DNA of 64,000 nucleotides from Stutzerimonas decontaminans (GTDB taxonomy: Bacteria > Pseudomonadota > Gammaproteobacteria > Pseudomonadales > Pseudomonadaceae): contig NZ_CP007509.1 of assembly GCF_000661915.1 (NCBI RefSeq), positions 3,547,501 through 3,611,500 on the forward strand, in the 5' to 3' direction. Below, piece after piece: positions 10,026 to 19,064 of the stretch. The position numbers were made by a program, and so were the translations under genes. The notes under the pieces are model-generated. The model did not search any database. It had not been told where the DNA came from and worked only from the letters and a program-made list of their open reading frames with translations. Positions within the stretch are counted from its first letter, which is position 1, and the number at the start of each line of letters is the position of its first letter.

Positions 10026-11594
10026 ATGACCGTGAGCCAAGCACTGATCGCCGCCCTGCAGAATCCTGCCCTGTACCCGCATCCCACCGAGGGCTTTCGA
10101 GCCATCGAAACCCACATTTCCTGGGTCATCCTCACTGGCGACTACGCCTACAAGATAAAGAAGCCAGTGGACTTCGGTTTCCTCAACTTCACCGACCTCG
10201 CATCGCGCAAGCACTTCTGCGAAGAAGAGTTGCGGCTCAACCAGCGCATGGCGCCGAATCTTTATCTCGAAGTCGTGCCCATCTGCGGATCGCCGGATGC
10301 CCCCGTGATCGGCGGTGCAGGCGAACCGTTCGAATATGCGCTAAAGATGCGCGAATTTCCGCAGACCCAACTGCTTGCCGAACTACAGGCACGCGGAGAA
10401 CTGACGGACGCGCACATCGACGCTCTGGCCGAGCAGATCGCCCGCTTTCACCAGAGCACCCCGCAGGTTCCTGCCGGTCACGCCCTGAGCAGCGCCGACG
10501 CAATCGTCGCGCCGATGCGGCAGAACTTCGAACAAATTCGCCCACTGCTCAGCGAAGCGGCGGACCTGCGCCAGCTGGACGCATTGGAGGAATGGACCGA
10601 AACCAGTGTCGCGCGTCTGCGCCCACTGCTCGAACAACGCTGCGAACAAGGTTTTGTCCGCGAATGTCACGGTGACCTGCATTTGGGCAACGCCACGTTG
10701 ATCGACGGCAAGGTGGTGCTGTTTGACTGCATCGAATTCAACGAGCCGTTCCGCCTGATCGACGTCGCCTCGGATGCTGCATTCCTGGCCATGGACCTCG
10801 AGGATCGCGGCTTGAAATGCCAGGCCCGACGCTTCCTCAACGGCTGGCTGGAGCACACCGGCGATTATGCGGCGCTAGGCCTGCTGAACCTCTACAAAGC
10901 GTACCGTGCGCTGGTACGCGCCAAGGTGAGCCTGTTCCGCCTCTATCAGGAGCAGGATGCCGTACAGCGCAAGGTGATCGTGCGTCAGTACCGCAGCTAT
11001 GCGAACCTGGCGGAAAGCTATAGCGCCATTCCCTCGCGCTTTCTTGCCATCACCCATGGCGTTTCCGCCGTGGGCAAGAGCCACGTTGCGCTACGCCTGG
11101 TTGAGGCGCTGGGGGCGATACGTCTGCGCTCGGATATTGAACGCAAACGCCTACATGGCGAGCAGCCTGAAGCTCAGCAGGGGCAGCTCGATACCGGCAT
11201 CTATAGCCAGCAGGCCAGCGATGCGACCTATCAGCGTCTGCACCAGCTCGCGACCACCGCGCTGCAGGCTGGCTTTTCCGTGGTGATCGATGCGGCGTAT
11301 CTGAAACAACAGCAGCGTCAGGACGCCTGGCAGGCGGCTGAGACCACCGGCGTGCCCTTCCTGATTCTCGACTGCCAGGCGCCCGATGCGGTGATCGCGC
11401 AGTGGTTGGCGCAGCGCCAGGCCGAGGGGCTCGACCCATCCGATGCCACCATGGAGGTAGTGCATGCCCAACAGGCCAGCCGCGAGGGACTGAGCGAAAG
11501 CGAGCGGCTGCATAGCCGCAGGGTGGATACCCAGGATGCCGGCAGCCTCGACGAACTGGTCGCGAGCATCCGCCAGCACCTGCCAGGGCTCTGA
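10026..11594 (+). CDS. Two-domain protein: aminoglycoside phosphotransferase-like N-terminus, P-loop kinase/ATPase C-terminus
   Basis: This 522-residue protein has a kinase-like N-terminal half with a Brenner-type motif (ECHGDLHLGN) and a downstream FDCIEFNE that would bind metal. From about residue 340 a P-loop domain begins (GVSAVGKS) and resembles the AAA_33/zeta-toxin-like small kinases. This fusion is widespread in Pseudomonas and its substrate is unknown; it is not expected to be an antibiotic-resistance enzyme. I chose the ATG at 10026, preceded by AAGGA, over an in-frame start 75 bases upstream. A CATAAT at 9947-9952 could be its -10. It is divergent from mrcB. Confidence 0.85.
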   Translation: MTVSQALIAALQNPALYPHPTEGFRAIETHISWVILTGDYAYKIKKPVDFGFLNFTDLASRKHFCEEELRLNQRMAPNLYLEVVPICGSPDAPVIGGAGEPFEYALKMREFPQTQLLAELQARGELTDAHIDALAEQIARFHQSTPQVPAGHALSSADAIVAPMRQNFEQIRPLLSEAADLRQLDALEEWTETSVARLRPLLEQRCEQGFVRECHGDLHLGNATLIDGKVVLFDCIEFNEPFRLIDVASDAAFLAMDLEDRGLKCQARRFLNGWLEHTGDYAALGLLNLYKAYRALVRAKVSLFRLYQEQDAVQRKVIVRQYRSYANLAESYSAIPSRFLAITHGVSAVGKSHVALRLVEALGAIRLRSDIERKRLHGEQPEAQQGQLDTGIYSQQASDATYQRLHQLATTALQAGFSVVIDAAYLKQQQRQDAWQAAETTGVPFLILDCQAPDAVIAQWLAQRQAEGLDPSDATMEVVHAQQASREGLSESERLHSRRVDTQDAGSLDELVASIRQHLPGL

Positions 11595-11667
11595 CCGCCA
11601 GGCACCGCCGCCAGCAGAGCGCGGCGGTGCTTCTATACTCCCGGTATTCCAATCGTGGAACACCACC

Positions 11668-12453
11668 ATGTCTGCCAGCGAAGTACCCACATCAAGATCG
11701 GCCAGCGAAAGCGTCCAGCTGTTCTCCAGCCGCTCCACCGACTATGCACGCTTTCGCCCAACCTACCCCGACGCGCTGTTTACCTGGCTCGCGAGTCATT
11801 GTGCGGCAACCGACACCGTGCTGGACCTCGCTGCGGGTAATGGCCAGGCCAGCGCTCCCCTTACCAAGCACTTCCACCGCGTCCTGGCCTGCGATGCCAG
11901 CGCCGAACAGCTCAAGGCAGGAGATGACTGGTCGGACGTGCAGCGTTTCGTCGCCGATGCGCATTACCTGCCATTGCGTGGCGGCCAGCTTGATCTGCTG
12001 GTAGTCGCACAGGCGCTGCACTGGTTCGCCACACCCGCATTTTTTACCCAGGCGCGGCTCGCGCTAAAGCCGAACGGCCTATTCTGCGCATGGTGCTATA
12101 GCCTGCTGGAGGTGTCGGCAGAGGTGAATGCGGTCATCCACAGGCTCTACCGCGAAACCCTTGCCGGCTACTGGCCGGCCGGTCGCAGCAGCGTCGATGC
12201 CGGCTACAGCGATATCCAGCCTCCCTTCCCACTTATCGAATCGCCGCCGTTCGCTCTCGAGGCGCACTGGAGTCTCGCCGAACTGATTGGCTACCTGCGA
12301 ACCTGGTCAGCCGTCAAACAATGGCAACAGCAGCACGGCCGCGACCCGGTTGCTCTGATCGAACCCCAGCTGTCGTCGGCATGGGGGCCGGCTGATCAGC
12401 GGCGGCTCATCCGCTGGCCGCTACACCTTTTGACAGGCTTCCCCAACCGCTAA
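11668..12453 (+). CDS. Class I SAM-dependent methyltransferase (type 11 family)
   Basis: This 261-residue protein has the SAM-binding glycine motif near residue 52 (LDLAAGNGQA), an acidic residue after the second strand (VLACDAS) and the LVVAQALHWF segment common in Methyltransf_11 proteins. The N-terminal FSSRSTDYARFRPTYP is characteristic of a subgroup often annotated as a methylase of unknown substrate. The ATG at 11668 was chosen because the protein family starts there; in-frame codons upstream overlap the 3' end of the preceding gene. The substrate cannot be inferred. Confidence 0.85.
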   Translation: MSASEVPTSRSASESVQLFSSRSTDYARFRPTYPDALFTWLASHCAATDTVLDLAAGNGQASAPLTKHFHRVLACDASAEQLKAGDDWSDVQRFVADAHYLPLRGGQLDLLVVAQALHWFATPAFFTQARLALKPNGLFCAWCYSLLEVSAEVNAVIHRLYRETLAGYWPAGRSSVDAGYSDIQPPFPLIESPPFALEAHWSLAELIGYLRTWSAVKQWQQQHGRDPVALIEPQLSSAWGPADQRRLIRWPLHLLTGFPNR

Positions 12454-12471
12454 CACCGCAAGGACGCCGCC

Positions 12472-12735
12472 ATGCACGACGAACTGCTTTCGCTCCGCAA
12501 CCTCGGAAAGACCTCGGTGCAATGGCTGCATGCATCGGGCATCCATACCGCTGCGGACCTCCGGCGATTAGGCGCGGTGAGCTCTTATCGCGCAGTGAAG
12601 GCGCGCGGATTCGGCGCCTCGAAGGTGTTGCTTTATGCCATTGAGGGAGCGTTGAGAGACGTCCCATGGCAGCAGCTGCCGATCCCGCTGAAGGAAGAGC
12701 TCAATCGGAATCTGGGTGCCGATCGCGACAACTAG
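12472..12735 (+). CDS. TfoX/Sxy C-terminal-domain protein
   Basis: This 87-residue protein is essentially only the TfoX_C helix-hairpin-helix-like domain: LRNLGKTSVQWLHASGIHTAADLRRLGAV with a following helix. Full-length TfoX/Sxy proteins, which regulate competence genes with CRP, also have an N-terminal domain that is missing here. The gene starts 18 bases after the methyltransferase and is probably cotranscribed. Short TfoX_C-only proteins are common in Pseudomonas and their role is unknown, so a competence function should not be assumed. Confidence 0.85.
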   Translation: MHDELLSLRNLGKTSVQWLHASGIHTAADLRRLGAVSSYRAVKARGFGASKVLLYAIEGALRDVPWQQLPIPLKEELNRNLGADRDN

Positions 12736-12846
12736 AGCTGGCTCACATCCTCCGCTTGGCGAGATTTACTCGATCACGTCACAAGCCCTATTGTGCGCCG
12801 ACGTGACCCTGCCAATCGTCTGCCCGTTCGTTCAAGGATTACCGAC

Positions 12847-13644
12847 ATGTATTTACTCGGGGAGCAACCGGCGTACGCCGATCGCCTGATCAACCGCCTT
12901 CAATCAATCCCCTCGCAGCTGCTGGAAGGTTTGCAGCCCTCGGGCCCCAACCTTGAACTCAAGCACACCGACGACCTTTGCGCCGAGCTGCCGGCACAGC
13001 AACTTTTCATCATCGAAACGGGCTTGCTACACGCGCTGATCGACGGCAAGGCGCTGTTCTATCTCCAAGAAGGCGACCTGGTCGGACTGCGCCAGTCCGG
13101 CGACCTGCCGGAATGCCGCTACTGCAGCGACGAGCCGATCAGCCTGATCCCCTATTCGCGCAACGACGTGTTTCAGCATATCCATGCCGACGCGCACCGC
13201 CAGGAGCTGTTCACCCAGTACCTGATCGGCCATACCGCGCTACTCGGCGACGCCCTTGCACGGCTCAAGCAGCCGGAAATTCGCCCATCCACCGGCTTCA
13301 AGCATTTCGCCGTCGGAGAAGAACTGATTCGCCAGGGCGACGAGGCGGACAACGTATTCATCATCATCGAAGGTCACGCGGATGCGCTCGTCGATGGGCA
13401 GAAAGTGGGTGACGTACAGAAGGATGAGATTTTCGGCGCAATGGCGGTGTTTACCCGCGAGCGGCGCAGCGCAACGGTGGTGGCCAGCGAGCCCTGCACC
13501 GTCATGGTCATTCCCAAGGAGCAGTTTCTTGGCCTGACGCAAAGCAACCCGCGCATTGCCCACAGCCTCATCGAAAGCATGGCGCGACGCATCGACCTGC
13601 TGAACAAGGAAGTCACCCACCTGCGCGTCAACGTCGCTGTCTGA
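12847..13644 (+). CDS. cbpA: Cyclic-nucleotide-binding-domain protein, CbpA-like
   Basis: This 265-residue protein has a C-terminal cyclic-nucleotide-binding domain. Its phosphate-binding cassette FGAMAVFTRERRSATVVA carries the Arg that contacts the phosphate, and GDEADNVFIIIEG precedes it. The N-terminal half is less typical, and there is no DNA-binding domain. In P. aeruginosa a cAMP-binding protein, CbpA, lies immediately before the prrF RNA genes, and here a PrrF-like RNA follows 75 bases later, which supports orthology. The ATG at 12847 follows AAGGA by nine bases. A role in cAMP signalling is inferred from the ortholog. Confidence 0.82.
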   Translation: MYLLGEQPAYADRLINRLQSIPSQLLEGLQPSGPNLELKHTDDLCAELPAQQLFIIETGLLHALIDGKALFYLQEGDLVGLRQSGDLPECRYCSDEPISLIPYSRNDVFQHIHADAHRQELFTQYLIGHTALLGDALARLKQPEIRPSTGFKHFAVGEELIRQGDEADNVFIIIEGHADALVDGQKVGDVQKDEIFGAMAVFTRERRSATVVASEPCTVMVIPKEQFLGLTQSNPRIAHSLIESMARRIDLLNKEVTHLRVNVAV

Positions 13645-13684
13645 AACGGGTAGCAAGCCGCGTAAATATTTTTATGAAAGCCTG

Positions 13685-13716
13685 TTGACGCAGAAATGAG
13701 AATTGTTATTATTATC
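13685..13716 (+). promoter_or_regulatory. Fur-controlled promoter of the PrrF RNA
   Basis: The -35 is TTGACG at 13685-13690 and the -10 is TATTAT at 13707-13712 (16-base spacer). A Fur-box-like 19-mer GAGAATTGTTATTATTATC at 13698-13716 matches 14 of 19 positions of the GATAATGATAATCATTATC consensus and covers the -10. Fur-Fe2+ binding would block transcription in iron-rich cells. Confidence 0.85.
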
Positions 13717-13718
13717 GC

Positions 13719-13828
13719 AACTGATCGCGAGGTCAGCCGATAGCTGAAGGCTCAGGCAGTCGATCCTTCAGGTTATCTCCTCATCAGGCTAATCACGGTT
13801 TTGACCCGGCTCTGCCGGGTCTTTTTTT
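13719..13828 (+). ncRNA. prrF: PrrF-type iron-responsive small RNA
   Basis: About 110 bases between a Fur-box promoter and a strong terminator, with no reading frame. The central stretch TTATCTCCTCATCAGGCTAA and the 3' GACCCGGC hairpin agree with the PrrF RNAs as I remember them. PrrF RNAs base-pair through this conserved region with messages of iron-containing proteins and act with Hfq, sparing iron during starvation. Its location after the cbpA-like gene and before phuW is the same as in P. aeruginosa, where two tandem copies occur. Only one copy is present here. The 5' end at 13719 is inferred from promoter spacing. Confidence 0.88.
13803..13828 (+). terminator. Intrinsic terminator of the PrrF RNA
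   Basis: Stem GACCCGGC/GCCGGGTC with a TCT loop, followed by seven T. It ends 25 bases before the 3' end of the convergent phuW gene. Confidence 0.92.
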
Positions 13829-13852
13829 GCCTGCTGAAAAATGCGAGCCGTC

Positions 13853-14737
13853 TCAGTTGCCGGAGTGGCGCAGCTGTTCACAGTGATCCTGCTCTGGTTG
13901 CGCCGGCGTATACCAGACGTAATCCGCTTGCGTGGCGGACACCTTCTCCCCCACCTCGGCAAGCATCAGCACACCTACCCGCTCGCCTGACAGATCCGCG
14001 ATATGCAGCGGCACGCCCAGATCACGCCGCACATGGAACGCGCCGGCTAGCAGCATCGCGGGCTTCGGCGCTGCGACCATCTGTTCGGCCATGCGCCGAT
14101 CACGCTGCTGCTGCACCGCCAGCATCGCTGGCAGCTGGGAAGCGGGCAGCATCCCGCAATGAGAAACCTCGATTTGCGCCAGCAGGGCATCTCGCACCGC
14201 ACCGGTGGCCGACGCGCGCCCATGCAATGACGGAGCGGAGCGATAGATCGACATGATTTCGTCGCGTCCCAGATTGGCATGCAGCAACGGATACGGTTGC
14301 GTTAGCGCATGGCGGACCAGCGGCCCGTAGAGGTTCCAGTCCCACCCCTTCTGCCAGTCGAGCGCTTTCGGCAAATCGGCACCGGCGCGACCATTCGCCA
14401 AATCCCGGCGCGCCGCATCGACTCGCGTCTGCTGCTCTGGCTCAAGCATCTCCAGCAACAGGCCACCTTGCGGCCGCCTCTGCGCCAGCGCTTGCAACAG
14501 CCACAGCTGCAATGCGTGATGGTCCGGATTGTCGTGGCGCTCGCCGACCAGTAGGCCATCGTAAGCCTGCAGTTTCGTCACGAGCTGGGCGGGAGTGATC
14601 ACTGCATCGTGCTGCAGCTCGACGATCAGGCCGAGATCGCGATGCTCACGCCCCTCGGGGCTTTGCCACTCGGGTAGCGGCGGTAACGTTTGGCAACCGG
14701 CCAGTAATCCCAGAATCAGTAAAAGCACGATGCGCAC
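13853..14737 (-). CDS. phuW: ChaN-family heme-associated lipoprotein (PhuW-like)
   Basis: This 294-residue protein has a lipobox with Cys15 (LLAGC). The ChaN domain follows: LVGERHDNPDHHALQ near residue 65 contains the conserved Glu-His and paired histidines implicated in heme binding, and AGAFHVRRDLGVP is a second conserved segment. ChaN-type proteins are iron-regulated lipoproteins of heme uptake loci. It is the last gene of a three-gene minus-strand group phuU-phuV-phuW, starting 11 bases after phuV, and is convergent with the PrrF RNA. The name follows from family and position. Confidence 0.85.
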   Translation of the reverse strand: MRIVLLLILGLLAGCQTLPPLPEWQSPEGREHRDLGLIVELQHDAVITPAQLVTKLQAYDGLLVGERHDNPDHHALQLWLLQALAQRRPQGGLLLEMLEPEQQTRVDAARRDLANGRAGADLPKALDWQKGWDWNLYGPLVRHALTQPYPLLHANLGRDEIMSIYRSAPSLHGRASATGAVRDALLAQIEVSHCGMLPASQLPAMLAVQQQRDRRMAEQMVAAPKPAMLLAGAFHVRRDLGVPLHIADLSGERVGVLMLAEVGEKVSATQADYVWYTPAQPEQDHCEQLRHSGN

Positions 14738-14748
14738 GACGAACCTCC

Positions 14749-15516
14749 TCAGCGGGCAATGATTAGCGGATGACCACGCTCGGGATGGCGCTGCACCAGC
14801 ACGTCCAGACCGAAGACCGCTTGCAGTGGCTCTGCCCGCAGCACCTCGTCGACCGAGCCCTCGGCATGCGGGCAGCCGTTCTTGAGCAGCAGCAGACGGT
14901 CACAGTAGCGGGCCGCCAGATTCAGATCATGCAGGATGACCAGCGCAGCGCCGCCCTGTGCAGCAAAGCTTCTGACTGCCTGAAGAATGCTGTGCTGATG
15001 CGCCGGGTCGAGCATCGAAGTGGGCTCATCGAGCAGCAGCACCCGCCCCACTCCGCCCGGCCAGAGTTGCGCCAGCACCCGGGCGAGATGTACACGCTGG
15101 CGTTCGCCACCCGAGAGTTTGAGGTAGCTGCGCGCGGCAAGATGCTGTGCGTCTGCGGCGGCAAGCGCAGCGGCGACGATGGCGGCGTCGGCCTGGCGCC
15201 CGGTGCGATGAGGCAGGCGCCCCATGGCGACCACATCCGCGACGCGGAAAGCGAAGCTTAGCGTCGAGCTCTGTGGCAGCACCGCCAGACAGCGCGCTCG
15301 ATCCACGCCCGACCAGTCCCCGAGCGCGCGCCCTTGCAGCGACACATCTCCCGCAGATGGCGTCAGCTCACCCGATAACGCCGCCAGCAACGTGCTCTTG
15401 CCGGCGCCATTGGGCCCGAGCACACCAAACACCTGTCCTGGCCGCAGCTTGAGCGATACGCCCTGCAGCGCCGTTATCGCGCCACGCCGCACTGTAAGAT
15501 CGCTGCCCACCAGCAT
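14749..15516 (-). CDS. phuV: Heme ABC transporter ATP-binding protein (HmuV/PhuV)
   Basis: This 255-residue ABC ATPase has Walker A GPNGAGKS, signature LSGGERQRV, Walker [13 protein letters not shown] and a downstream switch histidine in ILHDLN. The FecE/HmuV-type sequence and its coupling to a BtuC/FecCD permease fit heme import. Its ATG at 15516 overlaps the permease stop by one base (TGATG). The partner solute-binding protein is not encoded next to it, which is unusual for this type of transporter. Confidence 0.9.
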   Translation of the reverse strand: MLVGSDLTVRRGAITALQGVSLKLRPGQVFGVLGPNGAGKSTLLAALSGELTPSAGDVSLQGRALGDWSGVDRARCLAVLPQSSTLSFAFRVADVVAMGRLPHRTGRQADAAIVAAALAAADAQHLAARSYLKLSGGERQRVHLARVLAQLWPGGVGRVLLLDEPTSMLDPAHQHSILQAVRSFAAQGGAALVILHDLNLAARYCDRLLLLKNGCPHAEGSVDEVLRAEPLQAVFGLDVLVQRHPERGHPLIIAR

Positions 15517-16553
15517 CAGGCGCGCTCACGCAGCAGGAGATAGAGGAAGAACGGCGCCCCGAGCAATGCAGTGACAATACCGATAGGCAGCTCGGCGGGC
15601 GCAATCACCAGCCGCGCGGCAACATCGGCCAGCAGCAGCAGGCTCGCGCCAGCAAGGGCCGATGCGGGCAACAACAGCCGATGATCGGGCCCGACCAACA
15701 GGCGCATCAGATGCGGCACCACCAAACCGATAAAGCCGATCAGACCGGCCGCCGCAACCGCCGCACCGACGCCCAGGGCTGTGCAGACCACCAGTTCGCG
15801 CTTGACCCGCTCGACATCGAAGCCCAGATGGCGCGCTTCCGACTCGCCCAGCAACAACGCATTCAAAGCTTTCGCCCGCCGTGGCAGCCACAGCGCCACC
15901 GCAATCGTTATCAGCAGTAGCGGCCAAAGCCGCGCGTAGCTGGCGCCGTTCAGACTGCCGAGATTCCAAAAGGTCAGCGAGCGCAACGTTCGATCGTCGG
16001 CCAGATAGGTGAACAATCCGACAACCGCACCGGCGAGCGCCGTAAGCGCGATGCCCGAAAGCAACATGGTGGCAACATGGGTCTGGCCGTCGCGCCGCCC
16101 CAGGCGATAGACCAGCAGCGTTACACCAAGCCCACCGGTGAAAGCGAATGCGGACAAGACGTAGGGCTCCCAGATCAGCGGCAATGCCGGGACGAATGTG
16201 GCGCCGACGATCGCAACCGCGGCGCCCAGGGCTGCACCACTGGATACCCCGACCAATCCTGGATCGGCCAGCGGATTACGAAACAGGCCCTGCATCGCCA
16301 CCCCACAAAGCGCCAGCACCGCGCCGACAGCACAGCCAAGCAGCGTCCGCGGCAGACGAATCTGCGCGAGGACCAGCTCCGCCTGTTCCAGCCCGGCTTG
16401 CTCGATCGGCGCGCCGAGCAGCCGCAACGCAGCAGACAGGCTATCGCCGAGCGTCAGGCTCAGCGGCCCCAGTGCCAGCGACAGCCAGATGGCGGTCAGC
16501 AGCAACAGACCGAGCACGAAAAACAGAAAGCGCACGGGAACCAGACTACCCAT
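15516..16553 (-). CDS. phuU: Heme/iron ABC transporter permease (HmuU/PhuU, FecCD family)
   Basis: This 345-residue protein has about ten hydrophobic helices and the FecCD signatures [24 protein letters not shown] and [23 protein letters not shown], the latter facing the ATPase. I took the ATG at 16553 ([12 protein letters not shown]), because the upstream in-frame extension to 16706 is polar and unlike the family. It would be the first gene of the group. In P. aeruginosa phuT and phuS precede it, with phuR divergent; here a divergent Rieske-protein gene lies only 131 bases away, so those genes are absent from this locus. Confidence 0.9.
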   Translation of the reverse strand: MGSLVPVRFLFFVLGLLLLTAIWLSLALGPLSLTLGDSLSAALRLLGAPIEQAGLEQAELVLAQIRLPRTLLGCAVGAVLALCGVAMQGLFRNPLADPGLVGVSSGAALGAAVAIVGATFVPALPLIWEPYVLSAFAFTGGLGVTLLVYRLGRRDGQTHVATMLLSGIALTALAGAVVGLFTYLADDRTLRSLTFWNLGSLNGASYARLWPLLLITIAVALWLPRRAKALNALLLGESEARHLGFDVERVKRELVVCTALGVGAAVAAAGLIGFIGLVVPHLMRLLVGPDHRLLLPASALAGASLLLLADVAARLVIAPAELPIGIVTALLGAPFFLYLLLRERA

Positions 16554-16684
16554 CGGAGTGCTTCGCCAAGCGGTATGAGCGACGAAGGATAAGAGCGCGC
16601 CGCGGCAGCCGCCACCCCGATAGGCGTTATCGGGCCGCACGCAACACTTTGCTGCGATAATCGCCGCCTCTGGCGGAGGACATG

Positions 16685-17020
16685 ATGATTCGATTGTGCG
16701 CGACATCCGAACTGCTCGAAGGGCAGAGCCGCGGCTTCACGGTTGGCGAACTGAAGGTGATCGCCGTTCGACGCGATGGCCTGCCGTACCTGTACGAGAA
16801 TCGCTGCCCACACCGCGGCGTGCCCCTGGAATGGCAGCCCGACCAGTTCCTCGACGACAGCGGCAGCCTGCTGCAATGCGCAACCCATGGGGCGCTGTTT
16901 CTCATCGAATCCGGCGAGTGCGTGGCCGGCCCCTGCGCCGGCCAGGCGCTGCGCCAACTGGATGTAGTCGAGGACCAGAACAGCATCTGGTTGCAAACTG
17001 ATCGGCAGAGCGACAGTTGA
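16685..17020 (+). CDS. Rieske [2Fe-2S] ferredoxin-like protein
   Basis: This 111-residue single-domain protein has the two Rieske boxes CPHRG (Cys41, His43) and CATHG (Cys65, His68), which bind a [2Fe-2S] cluster. It lacks a signal peptide and a catalytic domain and resembles the small ferredoxins of aromatic dioxygenase systems, but no oxygenase lies nearby. I prefer the ATG at 16685, five bases after GGAGG, to the ATG one codon earlier. A GATAAT near 16656 may be its -10. It ends 61 bases before dsbD. Its electron partner is unknown. Confidence 0.88.
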   Translation: MIRLCATSELLEGQSRGFTVGELKVIAVRRDGLPYLYENRCPHRGVPLEWQPDQFLDDSGSLLQCATHGALFLIESGECVAGPCAGQALRQLDVVEDQNSIWLQTDRQSDS

Positions 17021-17081
17021 GCGCGGGCGCCGACGCCCGCGCTTGGTTATCATGCCGCCACAGCTTTACCGTGAGATCGCC

Positions 17082-18854
17082 ATGCTTCGCCTGCTGAGTC
17101 TGCTGCTCCTGCTCTTTGCGCTTCCCGCCAACGCTGGCCTGTTCGACAGCAAACCGAGCGCAGCCCTTGGTGGCGCGCTGAATAACAGTGGCGACTTCCT
17201 GCCCGTGCGTGAGGCCTTCCGCCTGAGTCTGGTGGAAGCCGCCCCCGAACGAATCACGCTGCGCTTCGTCGCAGCGGAGGGCTACTACCTCTATCGACAC
17301 CGCTTTGCTTTTAAGAGCAGCGAGGCGAACGTCACGCTCGGCGAGGCGCAACTGCCCGCAGGCGAGCCCAAGGTCGACGACTATTTTGGCGAAATCGAAG
17401 CCTATTACGGCATCCTCGATATCGAAATACCGGTCACCAACCCGGACAACCGCCCTTTCGTTCTGCAGGTGTCCTATCAGGGTTGCGCCGACAAGGGGCT
17501 GTGCTACCCGCCGGAAACCGAATCGCTGCCCATTGGTGACGGGGCAGCGTCGACGACGACTGCCGCCGGCGATCAGTCCAGCGAACGCGATCTTTCTTGG
17601 AAAGCCATTGCCCTCTTCTTCCTGGCCGGCCTGGGCCTGACCTTCACACCCTGTGTGCTGCCGATGCTGCCGATCCTCACTGGTGTCGTGCTGCGTGACC
17701 AACCAGGCGGCATGCGCAGCTTTCTGCTCTCGCTGGCCTATGTGTTGCCGATGGCGGGCGGCTTCGCCCTGCTCGGCGCGCTGATGGGGGTATTCGGAGC
17801 AGAGCTGAATCTGCAGGCCCGCCTGCAGTCACCCTGGGTGCTTGTGCCATTTGCGCTGTTCTTCGTTGCCTTTGCCCTCTCCATGTTCGGCCTTTTCGAG
17901 CTGCGCCTTCCCCAGACACTCAGCAGCCGACTCGACCGCCTCGCTGGCAATGCTCGAGGCGGCTCGTTCACCGGCGCCGCGCTTCTTGGCGCGGTGTCCA
18001 GTCTGCTGGTATCGCCCTGCGTCTCCGCCCCACTGGCCGGCGCACTGTTGTACATCAGCGCCAGCGGCGACGCGCTGGGCGGAGGCCTGAAGCTGTTCGC
18101 CCTGGGCCTGGGCATGGGTGCCCCGCTGGTACTGTTCGCCACGGGTGGCGGGGCCCTGCTACCCAAGAGCGGCCTCTGGATGATCAGCGTGCGCAACGTA
18201 TTCGGTGTGCTTCTGTTAGCCGTCGCCGTCTGGATGCTCGAACGCGTACTGCCTGGCCCGCTGGCGCTAGCATTGTGGGGCCTGCTGGCCGCCGGCAGCG
18301 CAGTCTTTCTTGGCACGCTTGAGTTCACCAGCAAGACACCACGGCAAAAGCTCGCCCAACTAGCCGGCCTGGTATTGCTGGTCTATGCGCTGGCGGCCTG
18401 GGTCGGCGCATTGCAGGGTGGCTCGGACCCGCTCCGACCGCTACCGCATGCCATTGGCGGATCAACGCCAAGCAGCATGGCCGGCGAAGGCTGGCACACG
18501 ATCTCTACGCCTGCAGAGCTCGACGCACAACTGGCCGCGGCCCGCGCTGCCGGCCAACCACTGATGCTGGACTGGTATGCCGACTGGTGCATCAGCTGCA
18601 AGGTGATCGAACGCGAGGTCTTCGCCAATCCGCAGGTAGCGCCGCGCCTGGCCGACTATCGTCTAATCCGCTTCGATATCACCGAAAGCAACGCAGCCCA
18701 GCGCAGCTTGCTGGACCGTTACAAGCTGTTCGGCCCGCCGGCCATCCTGTTCTTCGATCGCAGCGGTAACGAGATGGGCGATGTCCGCGTAGTCGGCGAA
18801 ATAGACGCCTCCGGCTTCGCCGAGCGATTGGACCGTGCCGCTGGGTTGTTATAA
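17082..18854 (+). CDS. dsbD: DsbD (DipZ), thiol:disulfide interchange protein
   Basis: This 590-residue inner-membrane protein carries reducing power from cytoplasmic thioredoxin to periplasmic DsbC-type and cytochrome-maturation proteins. Order of parts: signal peptide (about 1-19); periplasmic alpha domain with the Cys pair in GCADKGLCYPP; eight-helix beta domain with the redox cysteines in TPCVLP and SPCVSAP; and a C-terminal thioredoxin-like gamma domain with Cys503 and Cys506 in WCISC. All three disulfide pairs are present. The ATG at 17082 is the one directly before the signal peptide. Confidence 0.95.
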   Translation: MLRLLSLLLLLFALPANAGLFDSKPSAALGGALNNSGDFLPVREAFRLSLVEAAPERITLRFVAAEGYYLYRHRFAFKSSEANVTLGEAQLPAGEPKVDDYFGEIEAYYGILDIEIPVTNPDNRPFVLQVSYQGCADKGLCYPPETESLPIGDGAASTTTAAGDQSSERDLSWKAIALFFLAGLGLTFTPCVLPMLPILTGVVLRDQPGGMRSFLLSLAYVLPMAGGFALLGALMGVFGAELNLQARLQSPWVLVPFALFFVAFALSMFGLFELRLPQTLSSRLDRLAGNARGGSFTGAALLGAVSSLLVSPCVSAPLAGALLYISASGDALGGGLKLFALGLGMGAPLVLFATGGGALLPKSGLWMISVRNVFGVLLLAVAVWMLERVLPGPLALALWGLLAAGSAVFLGTLEFTSKTPRQKLAQLAGLVLLVYALAAWVGALQGGSDPLRPLPHAIGGSTPSSMAGEGWHTISTPAELDAQLAAARAAGQPLMLDWYADWCISCKVIEREVFANPQVAPRLADYRLIRFDITESNAAQRSLLDRYKLFGPPAILFFDRSGNEMGDVRVVGEIDASGFAERLDRAAGLL

Positions 18855-19064
18855 CCCGCAAAGGGAGGCTTTTCAGCCTCGCCCGCTGCACTTCCGATCA
18901 TCGCACCCCACAAATCGAATGCGGCAATCTTCAGACATAATGCGGGCATTTCCTTCGATCGAGACATGACTGGACAGTCAGCCCTCGCTTGGGGCATAGT
19001 TTTTCACCTTCGCGACCCAGCCGCCATTGGCCGGCCAGCGCATCCAGAAAAACAAGGAACATCA

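Noticed and set aside
10026..11594. Aminoglycoside resistance gene
   Set aside because: The phosphotransferase-like fold is fused to a P-loop domain and is a common core gene in this group; nothing points to drug modification.
12736..12790. Possible Vfr/CRP site (GGCTCACAT and CACGTCACA) upstream of the cbpA-like gene
   Set aside because: Only one half-site is recognisable in each case; the opposite TGTGA half is missing at the right distance.
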